Shown: positions 7,736 through 18,000, counted from the stretch's first letter. The stretch: 39,574 bases of DNA from Kineosporia sp. A_224 (GCF_002198655.1 NZ_MWLN01000168.1:36911-76484); one strand, 5' to 3'. Notes: generated by a model not told the origin, from the sequence alone. Translations and numbers: made by a program.

Positions 7736-8869
7736 TCAGATCGTGTTGAAGACCGTGAGCAGCTTCTCGGCGGTCGGGCCGCCGACGACGCCGGGGGCCA
7801 TCCGGTTCATCATGTAGCTGAAGACCGTCCGGCGGGCGGCGTCGACGACGACCAGCGACCCGCCCCAGCCGCCCCAGAAGCAGACCCGCCCGTTGTCGTG
7901 CACGTAGGGGACCGCCTCGCTGGGCAGCCCGTAGCCCAGGCCGTGCCGCACGGGCACCGCGAGGACGACGTCCACGCCCTCGGCCTGCACCGCGAAGATC
8001 CGGTCGACCGTCTCCGGCGACAGCAGCCGGACGCCGTCCAGGGTGCCGCCGTTCGCGACGACGGACTGCACCCGGGCGACCGACCGCGCGTTGCCGTGGC
8101 CGTTCGCGCCGCCGATCTCGGCCCGCCGCCACTCGGCCGTGTTCGCGAAGTCCGCCCCGACCGGCGGCCCGGTGAAGGTCTTGTACATCGGCGAGGCCGG
8201 GTCGAGCGTCGCGAAGTCGAACGGCAGCGGCGGCGGCGGCAGCACCGGCGTGACCCGGGCGTCGTGCTCCGGCGCGAGCCCGATGTGGAAGTCCGCGCCG
8301 AGCGGCCCGGCGACCTCCTCGGCGAAGAACGTGCCGAGGCTGCGGCCGGTGACCCGGCGCACGATCTCCCCGACGAGGTGGCCGTGGACGATCGCCTGGT
8401 ACCCGACGACGCTGCCCGGCTCGAACCAGGGCGCCTGCGCCGCGAGGATCTTCGCGCTCTTGTCCTGGTCGTAGACGTCCTCCTGGACGACCGGCTGCTC
8501 CCAGCCGCAGACCCCGGAGGAGTGGCTGAGGACGTGCCGGACGAGCACGCCCTCCTTGCCGTTCTGCGCGAACTCGGGCCAGTAGGTCGCGACGGGTGCG
8601 TCCGGGTCGACGAGCCCGCGGTCGACGAGCATGAGCGCGACGAGGCCGGTCATGGTCTTCGTCGTCGACCAGGTGTTGACGATCGTGTCCTGCTGCCAGG
8701 GTGCCGTCCGGTCGGAGTCCGCCCACCCGCCCCAGAAGTCGGCGACGAACTCGCCGTCCACCGTCACCGCGACGCTCGCACCGAGGTCGGAACCGTCGTC
8801 GAGGGTCGCCGACAGGACGTCGGCGAGGCGCTCGTAGGGACCGTTCGCGAAACCCCGGATCTCGGCCAT
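7736..8869 (-). CDS. Serine hydrolase of the beta-lactamase / esterase EstB family
   Basis: Cytoplasmic-looking serine hydrolase (377 aa, no signal peptide) of the class C beta-lactamase fold. The nucleophile motif SxxK appears as STTKTMTG near residue 70, the second-motif tyrosine is in [10 protein letters not shown] near residue 160, and the third motif region is near HGLGYGLP and WGGWGGS at the C-terminus. Such proteins (EstB, LACTB-like) are usually esterases or peptidases rather than resistance enzymes. ATG 8869 has GAGGAGCG immediately upstream. It is divergent from the CPBP protease gene. Confidence 0.83.
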   Translation of the reverse strand: MAEIRGFANGPYERLADVLSATLDDGSDLGASVAVTVDGEFVADFWGGWADSDRTAPWQQDTIVNTWSTTKTMTGLVALMLVDRGLVDPDAPVATYWPEFAQNGKEGVLVRHVLSHSSGVCGWEQPVVQEDVYDQDKSAKILAAQAPWFEPGSVVGYQAIVHGHLVGEIVRRVTGRSLGTFFAEEVAGPLGADFHIGLAPEHDARVTPVLPPPPLPFDFATLDPASPMYKTFTGPPVGADFANTAEWRRAEIGGANGHGNARSVARVQSVVANGGTLDGVRLLSPETVDRIFAVQAEGVDVVLAVPVRHGLGYGLPSEAVPYVHDNGRVCFWGGWGGSLVVVDAARRTVFSYMMNRMAPGVVGGPTAEKLLTVFNTI

Positions 8870-9057
8870 ACGCGCTCCTCGGCAGCCCGGCGGCGTTGCC
8901 GGTGCCTGGACCGTAGATCGTCCGGACGGCGGAGGCAATGGGTCCGCGTCCGGTCCGCCGATCGATGGACGACGCCGGGCGCCGCACGTGGCAGCGTGAT
9001 CCCCGTCGTCCGGTCCGGGCGGCCCGGACGACCCGAACGATGCGCGAGGTGCCTGCG

Positions 9058-10017
9058 ATGACCGACCCGACCGGCGGTCGTACGACGGACGGACCCGCTC
9101 CGGACGGACCCGCTCCGGGCGGGTGGCGGCGGTACGGCGTCCCGCTGCTCGTCATGCTGCCGTGGTTCTTCGGGTTCCTCGGTTTCTACGGCGGTGTCCA
9201 GGCGCTCGCCCTGGCCGCGGACGCCTCGCCCGTCCCGGCGCTGGTCTGGCCGGCCGCGCTGCTCGGTGCCGCCGCCTTCGCGGCGGTGTACGTCGCCCTG
9301 ACCCGGTGGATCGAGAAGCGACCGGCGACCGAGCTGGCCCTCGGGCCCGCCCCGCGCGAGCTGGCCCTCGGCCTCGTCGTCGGGGCGGCCGCCTTCAGCC
9401 TCGCGCTCGGTGCCCTCGTGCTCGGCGGCCTCTACACGGTCCGCGGCGGCAGCGGGCTCGGGGCGACGGGCACCGCGTTCGCCGTCGGCGTCGTCTCCGG
9501 GGTCGGCGAGGAGATCCTCTTCCGGGGCATCCTCTTCCGCCGGCTCTCCCTGGTCGTCGGCACGTACGGAGCCCTCGCCGGCTCCGCGGTGCTCTTCGGT
9601 GCCGCGCACCTCGCGAACCCCGGCGCGACCGTCTGGGGCGCGCTCGCGATCGCCGTGGAGGCCGGCCTCATGCTCGGCCTGGCGTACGTCGTCACGGGCC
9701 GGCTCTGGCTGCCGATCGGGCTGCACGCGGCGTGGAACTACGTGCAGGGCGGGGTGTTCGGGGTGGCCGTCTCGGGCAACGACACCGGCGGCAGCCTCTG
9801 GTCGTCGGCCCCGGTCGCCGGCCGGGACGCGCTCACCGGTGGCGGGTTCGGCGTCGAGGCCTCACCCGCCGCGGTCGTCGTCTGCCTCGCCGTCTCCGCC
9901 GTGCTCTGGGTGACCGCCCGGCGCCGTGGGCTCGTCGTCCCGCCGGCGTGGCGTCGCGGCACGGCCGACGGCGACCCGGCCGGCGGTCAGACCGTGAGCA
10001 GCACCTTGCCGATGTGA
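9058..10017 (+). CDS. CPBP-family intramembrane glutamic endopeptidase
   Basis: Membrane protease-like protein (319 aa) of the CPBP/Abi family. A short Pro-rich N-terminus precedes about eight hydrophobic helices. The diagnostic motifs are GEEILFRG (motif 1), a histidine in [10 protein letters not shown] (motif 2) and GLHAAWNY (motif 3). Family members cleave substrates inside the membrane or support bacteriocin immunity; the substrate here is unknown. ATG 9058 has GAGGT 7 nt upstream; ATG 9040 is an alternative. The last 31 nt overlap, in opposite orientation, the 3' end of the quinone oxidoreductase gene, so the last ten codons are antisense to that gene. Confidence 0.85.
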   Translation: MTDPTGGRTTDGPAPDGPAPGGWRRYGVPLLVMLPWFFGFLGFYGGVQALALAADASPVPALVWPAALLGAAAFAAVYVALTRWIEKRPATELALGPAPRELALGLVVGAAAFSLALGALVLGGLYTVRGGSGLGATGTAFAVGVVSGVGEEILFRGILFRRLSLVVGTYGALAGSAVLFGAAHLANPGATVWGALAIAVEAGLMLGLAYVVTGRLWLPIGLHAAWNYVQGGVFGVAVSGNDTGGSLWSSAPVAGRDALTGGGFGVEASPAAVVVCLAVSAVLWVTARRRGLVVPPAWRRGTADGDPAGGQTVSSTLPM

Positions 10018-10964
10018 TCCGAGGCCTCGACGAGGGCGTGCGCGCGGGCGGCCTCGGCGAGCGGGATCCGCGCGTGGACGACGGGCCGCACGACGCCGTC
10101 CGCGACGAGCGGCCAGACGTGCTCGCGGACGCTCGCGACGATCGTCGCCTTCTCCGCGGCGGGCCGGGAGCGCAGCGTCGTCGCGAGCACCGCCGCACGC
10201 TTGCGCAGCAGGGTGCCGAGGTCGAGCTCGGCCTTCGTGCCGCCCTGCAGGCCGATGACGACGAGCCGGCCGGCGGTCGCGAGGACGTCGACGTTGCGGC
10301 CCAGGTACTTCGCGCCCATGTTGTCGAGGACGACGTCCGCGCCCCGGCCGCCGGTCGCCTCCCTGACGACCTCGACGAAGTCCTGCTCCCGGTAGTTCAC
10401 GAGGATCGTCGCGCCGAGCGCTTCGCAGGCGGCGAGCTTGGCCGCCGAACCGGCGGTGACCGCGACGGTGGCACCGACCTGTCGGGCGAGCTGGATCGCC
10501 ATCGTGCCGATGCCGCTCGAGCCGCCGTGCACGAGGAGCGTCTCGCTCGGCCGCAGGCCGGCGAGCATGAAGACGTTGCTCCACACGGTGCACGTGACCT
10601 CGGGCAGCGCGGCGGCGTCCACGAGGGAGACGCCCTCCGGCACCGGGAGCAGCTGACCGGCGTCCACCGCGACCTTCTCGGCGTAGCCGCCGCCCGCGAG
10701 CAGCGCGCAGGCCTCGTCACCGACGGCCCAGCCCTCGACGTCCTCGCCGACCTCGACGACGGTGCCGCTCGCCTCGAGCCCCGGGTGGTCGGGCGCCCCG
10801 GGGGGCGGTGGGTAGTGGCCCATCCGCTGCATGATGTCGGCGCGGTTCACGGCGGACGCCGCGACGGCGAGGACGACCTGGCCGGGGCCCGCGACGGGGT
10901 CCGGCACCTCCTGCAGGGCGAGGACCTCGGGCCCTCCGGGCGCGGTGACGACGACGGCCAGCAT
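9987..10964 (-). CDS. NAD(P)H:quinone oxidoreductase, PIG3/QOR family
   Basis: Zinc-independent medium-chain dehydrogenase/reductase (325 aa) that reduces quinones with NADPH. It shows the N-terminal GroES-like domain with NRADIMQRMGHYPPPPGAPD (a PIG3-family hallmark), HPGLEASG, and the Rossmann segment LLVHGGSSGIGTMAIQLA at about residues 142-160. It lacks the zinc-ligand cysteines of alcohol dehydrogenases. TAGGGT on the minus strand (10971-10976) lies 6 nt before ATG 10964, so it is probably leaderless. Its 3' end overlaps the convergent CPBP gene by 31 nt. Confidence 0.9.
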   Translation of the reverse strand: MLAVVVTAPGGPEVLALQEVPDPVAGPGQVVLAVAASAVNRADIMQRMGHYPPPPGAPDHPGLEASGTVVEVGEDVEGWAVGDEACALLAGGGYAEKVAVDAGQLLPVPEGVSLVDAAALPEVTCTVWSNVFMLAGLRPSETLLVHGGSSGIGTMAIQLARQVGATVAVTAGSAAKLAACEALGATILVNYREQDFVEVVREATGGRGADVVLDNMGAKYLGRNVDVLATAGRLVVIGLQGGTKAELDLGTLLRKRAAVLATTLRSRPAAEKATIVASVREHVWPLVADGVVRPVVHARIPLAEAARAHALVEASDHIGKVLLTV

Positions 10965-11250
10965 GGGTCGACCCTACGGCCGGGGCGGGACCTGCGGCGC
11001 CCCGAGACGGGCGGCCCCTGTCCGCCGCCCGGCGGTGCGGTCCGTCGGTTCTGAGGACCGGCCGCCGGGCCGCAGACCAGGCGCGAGGTCGGTCACCCGG
11101 AGCCGCCCCGCACACGAGCCCTGCCCCCAGGACCACGCACGACGTCGGTACCGCCCCGTCCCGGCCCGCCTGTCGTGTGTGACGTGTCGACGGGCACCGG
11201 GTGACCGGCCTTCACATCCACCCGCCGGCCGAGGCCGCCGGGTCGATGCC
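10965..11250. other. Gene-free stretch
   Basis: No reading frame here has protein character. The only signal is the leaderless promoter of the quinone oxidoreductase at the left end. The TetR operator candidate begins immediately to the right. Confidence 0.5.
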
Positions 11251-11277
11251 GCACATCAGATAGTAGGTGATATGTGC
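11251..11277. promoter_or_regulatory. TetR-type operator candidate in an AT-rich patch
   Basis: GCACAT (11251-11256) and ATGTGC (11272-11277) are perfect inverted 6-bp arms around an AT-rich centre containing TAGTAGG. This is one of the few AT-rich spots in the left half of the window. It sits 95 bp before the TetR gene, which suggests autoregulation, and possibly control of the divergent quinone oxidoreductase. Confidence 0.45.
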
Positions 11278-11371
11278 GCCTGCGGCGTCCCCCGTTCGGC
11301 CCGTTCGGCCCGGTCGCCCCCACCGCCCGGCTGGTCATGGAACGCTTCACCCCTGTGAGATGGGGGGCGCG

Positions 11372-12220
11372 ATGACCGAAGACTTCCCCGGTCGCCGGTC
11401 GAGGGCGGAAGCCGGCGAGCAGACCCGGGCCTCCTTGCTGGCTGCCGGCGCCGAGCTCCTGCGGGAGCAACCGGTCGGCCGCATCCTCGACCAGGTCACG
11501 GCCCCCGAGGTCGCCCGCCGGGCCGGGCGGACGATCGGCGCGTTCTACCACCACTGGAACGACCAGGAGTCCTACCGGCACGACCTGCTCCGGTGGGTGC
11601 TGTCGCCGGAGATCCTGCCGACGGCGGAGACCGTCTCGGACGTCACCGTGGCGCTCGAGGTGCTCGACGCCCCGGACGAGATCGTCCGCCGTAACGCGCG
11701 CGCGAACATGGTCGCCGGCCTGGACCGCCCCGAGCTCGCGCTCACCCTGGCGCTGTCGGCGCTCGCCCGTCGCGACGAGGCGACCCGCCAGCTCCTGCAC
11801 CACCAGTACGCGGTGCTCAACGAGTCCCTCGAACCGCTCTACGAGGCGCTCTTCGCCGCGTTCGGCTGGGTGCCCCGCCCGCCGTTCACCGTGCACACCT
11901 TCTCGACGGTCCTCTCGGCGCTCGTCGAGGGCCTCGTGATCCGGCACGTCGCCGACCCGGAGGCGGTCCCGATGGCGCTCCCGGACGAGGACGGCACACC
12001 GCACGACCCGGCCGATCCCGCGGCGTGGGACCTCTTCAGCGCCACCGCCCTCGCCCTGCTGCCGATGATGACGATGCCGGCGGACGCCGCCGCCCGGTCC
12101 GGGCAGGACGCGTCCGGCCTGCTCGGGACCGACCAGGACGTCCGCGACCTCGTCCGGGGCATCTGGGCGGCGTGGCGCGAGGAGGCGGGCACCGAGGACG
12201 GCGTCAGCCCAGCAGGCTGA
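11372..12220 (+). CDS. TetR-family transcriptional regulator
   Basis: 282-residue regulator. The N-terminal TetR DNA-binding domain is at about residues 13-65: TRASLLAAGAELLREQPVG, then VTAPEVARRAGRTIGAFYHHW as the helix-turn-helix with its typical aromatic end. The rest is a helical ligand-binding and dimerisation domain with no assignable ligand. At 282 aa it is longer than the typical 190-220 because of a C-terminal extension. ATG 11372 follows a GGGGGG tract by 4-5 nt; ATG 11360 is an alternative. Its last 17 nt overlap the convergent thioesterase gene. Confidence 0.85.
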   Translation: MTEDFPGRRSRAEAGEQTRASLLAAGAELLREQPVGRILDQVTAPEVARRAGRTIGAFYHHWNDQESYRHDLLRWVLSPEILPTAETVSDVTVALEVLDAPDEIVRRNARANMVAGLDRPELALTLALSALARRDEATRQLLHHQYAVLNESLEPLYEALFAAFGWVPRPPFTVHTFSTVLSALVEGLVIRHVADPEAVPMALPDEDGTPHDPADPAAWDLFSATALALLPMMTMPADAAARSGQDASGLLGTDQDVRDLVRGIWAAWREEAGTEDGVSPAG

Positions 12221-12680
12221 GCGCCGCCCGGACCTCGTCGGGCACGGGCACCGGCCGACGCGTCCCGCGGTCGACGTACACGTGCACGAAGCGGCCGACC
12301 GCGGCCGGCTCCTCGGCGTGCTCGCCGAAGAGCGCGAGCCGGTAGACGACGCTGCTCGAGCCGACCTTCTCCAGGCCGATGCCGGCGGTGACCGTCTCCG
12401 GGAAGCGCAGCTCGGCGAGGTACCGGCAGCCGGTCTCGACGACGAGCCCGATCGCCGGCAGCGTGCGGATGTCGGTACCGCCCGCCTCGATGAGCCAGCC
12501 GTTCACGGCGGTGTCGAACATGAGGTAGTGGACGACGTTGTTCACGTGGCCGTACGTGTCGTCGTCCGACCAGCGCGTCGGCAGCGCACGCAGCACCCGG
12601 AAGTCGCTGCGCCGCAGGGCCTTCGGCTCCGCGTCGCAGCGTGCCGCGAGGTCGGGCCCCGGCACCGGGCGGTCCGTCAC
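12204..12680 (-). CDS. Acyl-CoA thioesterase, hot-dog fold
   Basis: 158-residue 4HBT-type thioesterase that hydrolyses acyl-CoA esters in the cytoplasm. The active-site segment RWSDDDTYGHVNNVVHYLMF carries the catalytic aspartate and the conserved GHVNN; strands GCRYLAELRFPETVTAGI and SSSVVYRLALFG complete the hot-dog fold. The GTG start at 12680 overlaps the stop of the upstream small gene in GTGA, so the two are translationally coupled. Chain-length specificity cannot be inferred. Confidence 0.87.
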   Translation of the reverse strand: MTDRPVPGPDLAARCDAEPKALRRSDFRVLRALPTRWSDDDTYGHVNNVVHYLMFDTAVNGWLIEAGGTDIRTLPAIGLVVETGCRYLAELRFPETVTAGIGLEKVGSSSVVYRLALFGEHAEEPAAVGRFVHVYVDRGTRRPVPVPDEVRAALSLLG

Positions 12681-12982
12681 GCGCTGAGGTCGACGGCGTC
12701 GATCTGCTGCCGGAGCTCGGCGAGCTGCTCGTCGATGTCCGCGCGCTCGCCGCGGCTGAACCGCCGCACCTGCAGGTCGAGGACGGCGGCCGCCTGCTCG
12801 GCGTCGAGGCCCAGCAGCGCACCGACCCGGGCCACGGCGTCCGCCCGGTCCTGCGACTCGGCGACGACGCCGCACACCTCGAGCCAGCGGGGCAGCGCCG
12901 CGGCCACCCCGGCGAACACGTGCTCCTGGAGCCGCAGGTTGTGCAGGAGCCGGTCCTTGGCGCGTCGAACGTCGTCCGTCAT
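12677..12982 (-). CDS. Small GyrA-fragment-like helical protein
   Basis: 101-residue, all-helical, charged protein. Its second half (DRADAVARVGALLGLDAEQA then AAVLDLQVRRFSRGERADID) resembles the GyrA/ParC stretch around QAxAILDMRLxRLTxLE, that is, the coiled-coil region just beyond the breakage-reunion core. No tyrosine or other catalytic residue of a topoisomerase is present, so it cannot act as a gyrase alone. A role in binding topoisomerase or another partner is speculation. ATG 12982 lacks a good ribosome site; a CATGCT hexamer stands 6 nt upstream, so it may be leaderless. Coupled by GTGA to the thioesterase. Confidence 0.7.
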   Translation of the reverse strand: MTDDVRRAKDRLLHNLRLQEHVFAGVAAALPRWLEVCGVVAESQDRADAVARVGALLGLDAEQAAAVLDLQVRRFSRGERADIDEQLAELRQQIDAVDLSA

Positions 12983-13043
12983 GGGTCGAGCATGGCCCAC
13001 CGCCGCGGGTCGGCGGGTGGGGAGTGACCTTCCGGTGACCTCC

Positions 13044-14216
13044 TCAGCGCGTGATCACGAGCACTGCGGTCGCGAGCACGAGCATCGGGACGACGCACGC
13101 GAGCCCCTCGGCCGCGAACCGCAACGCGCTGATCCGCACCCCCCTGGCCCGGCACCGCGACCGCCACAGCAGGGTCGCGAGCGAGGCCCACACCGTGACG
13201 AGCGGGCCGGCGTTCGTGCCGACGACGAGGGCGAGCAGCCGGGTCGGGTCGCTGCCCGGTCCGGCGTGCACGGCGCCCTCGACGGCGAGGTAGGCGGGCA
13301 GGTTGTTGACGACGTTGCTCGACACGGCGCCGGTCGCCGCGACCCGCAGCGCGTCGACGAACCCGGACGGCGCGACGGCACCGGCGGTCCCGGCGGCGTC
13401 CCGGAGCAGCGTCGCGAGACCGTGCTCGTCGAGAGCGGCGACCACGAGGAAGATCGACACCGTCGTGACGACGAGACCGACCGGGGCGAGCCCGGTCGTG
13501 AGCACCTCGCGACGGCGCAGCGCGAACGCCACGAGCAGGACGACGGCCGCCGCCCCGGCGGCCGCCCACGGCGGGGCGCCGGCCGCGACGGCGACCCCGA
13601 GCCCGGCGCAGACGAGCCCGGCGAGCCGCAGCAGCGGGACGTCGTCCACCTCGGTGCCGGCGGGTGCTTCGGTGACGTACCGGCCGCGCAGCTCCCGCCG
13701 GTGCAGCAGCCACAGCACCGCGACCGGGACGACGACGCACACGAGTGCCGGCGCCCAGAGCTGCCCGGCCCAGCGGGCCGCGCTCCAGCCGACGCGCTCG
13801 ACGGCGAGCAGGTTCGTCAGGTTCGAGACGGGCAGCAGCAGGGACGCCGTGTTCGCCAGCCACACCGTCGTCATCGCGAACGGCACCGGCGACAGGCCGA
13901 GCCGGGCGGCGAGCGCGAGGACGACCGGGGTGAGCAGCACCGCGGTCGTGTCGAGCGAGAGCAGCACGGTCGTCGCCGTCGCGAGGGCGACGACGAGCAG
14001 CCACAGCGCGAGCACCCGGCCGCGGGCGAGCCGGGCCGCCCGGGCCGCCGCGACCTCGAAGAGCCCCGCGGCGTCGGCGAGCTCGGCGACGACGGTCACG
14101 GCCACGAGGAAGGCGAGGACGGGCCAGATCCGCTCGAGGGTCACCACGGCGTCCGGCCACGGCAGGAAGCCGGTGACGACCGCGAGCGCGGCCGCCAGCC
14201 CGAGGGCGGGGGTCAC
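13044..14216 (-). CDS. SLC13/ArsB/NhaD-type ion permease
   Basis: Polytopic membrane protein (390 aa, about 10-11 hydrophobic helices) of the ion-transporter superfamily that holds ArsB, NhaD and citrate/dicarboxylate carriers. The paired re-entrant motifs are LLPVSNLTNLLAVER in the first half and GAVSSNVVNNLPAYLAVE in the second. The latter, with NNLPA, is typical of ArsB-like members. Substrate is uncertain (arsenite, Na+/H+ or organic anion). No arsR or arsenate reductase is nearby. The GTG start at 14216 overlaps the stop of the MobA-like gene in GTGA. It ends 61 bp before the small GyrA-like gene, so all four may form one operon. Confidence 0.8.
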   Translation of the reverse strand: MTPALGLAAALAVVTGFLPWPDAVVTLERIWPVLAFLVAVTVVAELADAAGLFEVAAARAARLARGRVLALWLLVVALATATTVLLSLDTTAVLLTPVVLALAARLGLSPVPFAMTTVWLANTASLLLPVSNLTNLLAVERVGWSAARWAGQLWAPALVCVVVPVAVLWLLHRRELRGRYVTEAPAGTEVDDVPLLRLAGLVCAGLGVAVAAGAPPWAAAGAAAVVLLVAFALRRREVLTTGLAPVGLVVTTVSIFLVVAALDEHGLATLLRDAAGTAGAVAPSGFVDALRVAATGAVSSNVVNNLPAYLAVEGAVHAGPGSDPTRLLALVVGTNAGPLVTVWASLATLLWRSRCRARGVRISALRFAAEGLACVVPMLVLATAVLVITR

Positions 14217-14875
14217 CGCGGGTCGAGCAGGGCCGCAGCGACGGCGAGGTCCTCGGGGGTGTCGAGGTCGAGCGACTCGCGGGTGTCGACGGGCGCCAGG
14301 GCGACGGTCAGGGTGTCGAGCACCGAGCGCACCGAGCGGCCGTCGACGGGGGCGGCGGCCAGCGCCGCCCGCAGCGGCGCGAGCCGGTAGGCGCCGAGCA
14401 GCGGCTGCCGCCGGCCGAGCGGGTCCTCGCCGAGGACGGCGTCGAGGGTGCGGTCGGCGCGCAGGGCCCGCGTCGTCCGGCCCAGCGCAGGCCCGCCGAA
14501 CGGGACGTCGCCGGCGACGACCGCGACGACGTCGACGTCGGCCGGCAGCGCGGCGAGCCCCGCCGCGAGACCGGCGACCGGTCCGCCGCCGGGCGGGTCC
14601 TCCCGCACGAGCCGGGCGCCCGCTGCGGCGAGCCCGTCGGCCGCCGGGTGGTCGGCCGGGGCGACGACGACGACCGGGACGCCCGCCCCGAGGACGGTGC
14701 GTGCGCCGTCCACCACGTGGAGGACGACGGCCCGCCCCGCGAGCACCGCGGCGGTCTTGTCCCGGCCGCCCCAGCGCCGCGCGGAGCCACCGGCGAGCAC
14801 GACCACGGCCGTACGGCCGGGGGAGCCCTCGTCACCGGCTGCTCCGGACGGGTGCGGGGCGGACGTGATCGGCAC
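14213..14875 (-). CDS. mobA: Molybdenum cofactor guanylyltransferase-like protein (MobA)
   Basis: 220-residue nucleotidyltransferase that would attach GMP to molybdopterin. The N-terminal signature LAGGSARRWGGRDKTAAVLA (residues about 25-44) is the NTP-binding loop; GARLVREDPPGGGPVAGLAA and VVAGDVPFGGPAL carry the metal-binding aspartate region. A related MobA-like or CTP:molybdopterin transferase role cannot be excluded, as no other molybdenum cofactor gene is here. GTG 14875 is chosen; no clear ribosome site is seen. First gene of a minus-strand series, divergent from the conservon. Confidence 0.82.
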   Translation of the reverse strand: MPITSAPHPSGAAGDEGSPGRTAVVVLAGGSARRWGGRDKTAAVLAGRAVVLHVVDGARTVLGAGVPVVVVAPADHPAADGLAAAGARLVREDPPGGGPVAGLAAGLAALPADVDVVAVVAGDVPFGGPALGRTTRALRADRTLDAVLGEDPLGRRQPLLGAYRLAPLRAALAAAPVDGRSVRSVLDTLTVALAPVDTRESLDLDTPEDLAVAAALLDPR

Positions 14876-15064
14876 GGACCCAGTGTCGCGGGCCCGTCGA
14901 GCCGTGCCAGCGCAGTCGCCCGGACGGCGGACACCCGCCTGCGACGCCCGGGTGAACCTCCCCCGGAACCCCTCGATGATCGCCGGCCGGATGCCGATGA
15001 AGGCCCGACACCCGGTGTGCCCTTCCACATCGCGGTGCTGCGGCGAGGGGAGCTGACGTCCTGC

Positions 15065-18000
15065 ATGCTTCGACACCTGGGCATCCGGTGGAAGGTCCTC
15101 GCCGTCCTCGCACTGCCGGTGCTCGCGATGGCGGTCGCCTCCGGGGCGGTCGCCGTGACCGCCCTCTCGGATGCTGCGGCGGCGCAGCGGGCGGGCCGGC
15201 TGTCGGCCGCCGGTGACGGCTTCGGCCGGGTCGCCGCGTCGCTCCAGCAGGAGCGGCTCACATCGCTGCAGGTGCTCGGCGGGGACCTGTCCGCGCGGGC
15301 CGCGCTCACCGCCGCCCGCGAGCGCACCGACGCCGACGTCTCCGCGCTCAACCTCGCGCTCGTGACGTCGGACGTGTCCGCCCTGTCGGCGGGTGCCGCG
15401 GCCGCGGTCGACCGGTCGCAGCAGGCGCACACCCGGCTGCGGGGCGTCCGGGACGGCATCGACGCCGGCACGGTCGACGCCGCGCTCGCCGAGCAGATCT
15501 ACACCGACGTCGTCCGCACGGACGTCGACCTCCCCGGCGGGATCGCCGAGGGCCTCACGGACCGGGCGCTCGCGCAGCCGCTCACGGTCGCCTCCCTGCT
15601 CGGTCGGGTCGGCGAGGCCGCCTCCCGCGAGCAGCTCGCCGGGCTCGCGATGATCCGCGGCGGCACCCCGACCGGCGCCCAGCAGCGCGACCTCGCGATC
15701 GCCGTCCTCGACGAGGACCGCACGATCGAGGAGGTGCGCGCCCACGGGACGTCGTCCCAGATCACCGCCCTCACCGCGGCGCTCACGTCCGGCCGGGTCA
15801 CCGACGCCGACCTCGGCCGGCTGCGGACGGCGCTCGCGGGCGCCGGCACGTCGGAGCAGGTCCCGGTCACCGAGGCCGACTGGGTGTTCACGACGGGGCA
15901 GCGCGCCGAGCAGCTCCGGCAGGTGGCCCACCTCGTGTCGGCGACCGCCTCGACCCAGGCCGAGGACCGGGTCGCCGCGGCCCGGCTCCGGGCGGCGGTC
16001 GCGCTCGGCTCCGTCGTCGCGCTCGTCGGGGTGAGCGTGCTCCTCGCTCTCGTCCTCTCGCGGCGGATCACGGCGCCGCTGCGCCGGCTGACGGACGACG
16101 TCACGCGCCTGGCGTCGGAGCTCCCGGGGATCGTCGGCAAGGTCGCGACCGGGCAGGACGTCACGCTCCCCGAGGTGGTCGTCGACGGCACCGACGAGGT
16201 GGGTGCGCTCGCGCTCGCCTTCCGGTCGGTCAACGCGACGACCCTCGAGGTCGCCCACGAGCAGGCGGGGCTGCGGGCGGCCGTCGCCGACATGTTCGTC
16301 AGCGTCGCCCGCCGCAACCAGGTGCTGCTGTCGCGCCAGCTCGCGTTCATCGACCAGCTCGAGCGCACCGAGGAGAGCCCGGAGAGCCTGGAGAACCTCT
16401 TCCGGCTCGACCACCTCGCGACCCGGATGCGCCGCAACGCCGAGTCGCTGCTCGTGCTCGCCGGGGCGGACGGCGGCCGCCGGCTGCGGGCGCCCATGCC
16501 GCTGTCGGACGTCGTCCGCACCGCGGTGAGCGAGATCGAGCACTTCGACCGGGTGCGGCTCAACGTCATGGCCGACCCGCCCGTCGTCGCGCACCTCGCG
16601 CTGCCCGCGGCGCACCTCGTCGCGGAGCTCGTCGAGAACGCGGCGGCCTTCTCCGACCCGGGTGCCCCGGTGCTCGTGGAGACCCGGGCCATGGTGGACG
16701 GCGTGCGGGTGAGCGTCCGGGACTCGGGGATCGGGCTGTCCGGCGCCGAGCTCGCCGACGCCAACGCGCGGCTCGCGAACGGCGGCGTCGCGGACGTCGT
16801 CGGCAGCCAGCGGCTCGGCTTCTTCGTCGTCGCCCGGCTCGCCGCGAAGATCGGTGCGCGCGTGCACCTGGCGGCCGGGGCCGGTGGCGGCACCGTCGCC
16901 CACGTCGACCTCGGCGCCGTCGTCTTCGTCGCCGGGACCGTCGAGGGGACGGCGGAACCGGCCGGTGCCGACGACGCCGTCGACCAAGCCCCGGACGCCG
17001 CGACCGACGGCCCTTGGATCCCGGCCGGACCCGTTGTCCCGCAGCCGGTCCCGGTCTCCGCCGGGGCCGTTCAGCAGGCCACCCGGGCCGGCGCGGAACC
17101 GGTCGACGCCCCCGCTACCGACCTGCCCGGGCTGCAGTTCGTCGTCGACCTCGAAGCCGGCACGAGCGAGGTCGTCGAGCCGGCCGCCCAGGTCGAGAAC
17201 GACGTCGAGGAGGACGTCGAGGAGGACGTCGAGGAGGACGTCGTCCCGCTCGCACCGCCGGAGCCGATGGAGGTGTACCTCGCCGGCCTCGCACCGCTCG
17301 ACAGTGCGGCGGAAGCGCCGGACGTCGTGGCGGAGCCCGTCGTGGCGGAGCCCGTCGCGCAAGAGCCCGCCCCGGCCGACCCCGAGCCCGTGCCGCCGGC
17401 GGCGTACGACCCGCTGACCGACCCGGACTTCGTCGTCGACCACGGCCCGGCCCTGTTCGCCGAGGGCCTCGGCCTGCCCGAGCCGCTGCCCGAACCCGTC
17501 GCGCTCGCCGAGCCGCCCGCCGAGGCACCGGTCGCGGTCCCGCCGCCGCTGCCCGCCAGGTCGCCGCTCGTCCGGGAACTGCCCGACGAGGACGTCCCTG
17601 CGGCGCCTGCCCCGGCCCCGGTCCCGCCGGCCGGGCACACGTCGGAGCCCGAGCCCGAGGCGCCCACGCCGTCCGGCGTCAGCGTCCCGCTCGGCGCGAT
17701 GACCGTCGACATCCTCCCCGCCGCGCACCAGCACCGCGGCGGTCTCCTGCGCGGGCGCCGGGCCAAGGCCGCCGACGCCCGGGGCCGCGCGCCCGAGCGG
17801 CCGGCGGACGTCCCGGCCGAGCTCGTCCGGCGGGCCGTGACCTCCGAGGAGCCGCCGAGCCGGCGGGCGATCCGGGAGGGCATCGGCTGGCTCCCGCCGG
17901 AGTCGCCGGACCTGTTCCCCGGCAAGGACGCCGCGCCGGCCAAGCCGTGGGCCCGCGGCGAGGACCAGGACGAGGAGCGGCTGCGGCACGCGATCACGTC

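Noticed and set aside
6333-9155. 940-codon minus-strand frame ending in clpP2
   Set aside because: Only the final 214 codons are ClpP; the rest is an out-of-frame reading of clpP1 and the serine hydrolase.
11267-11371. N-terminal extension of the TetR protein from GTG 11267
   Set aside because: The added 35 residues are Pro/Arg low complexity and would begin inside the operator-like palindrome; ATG 11372 has a better site.
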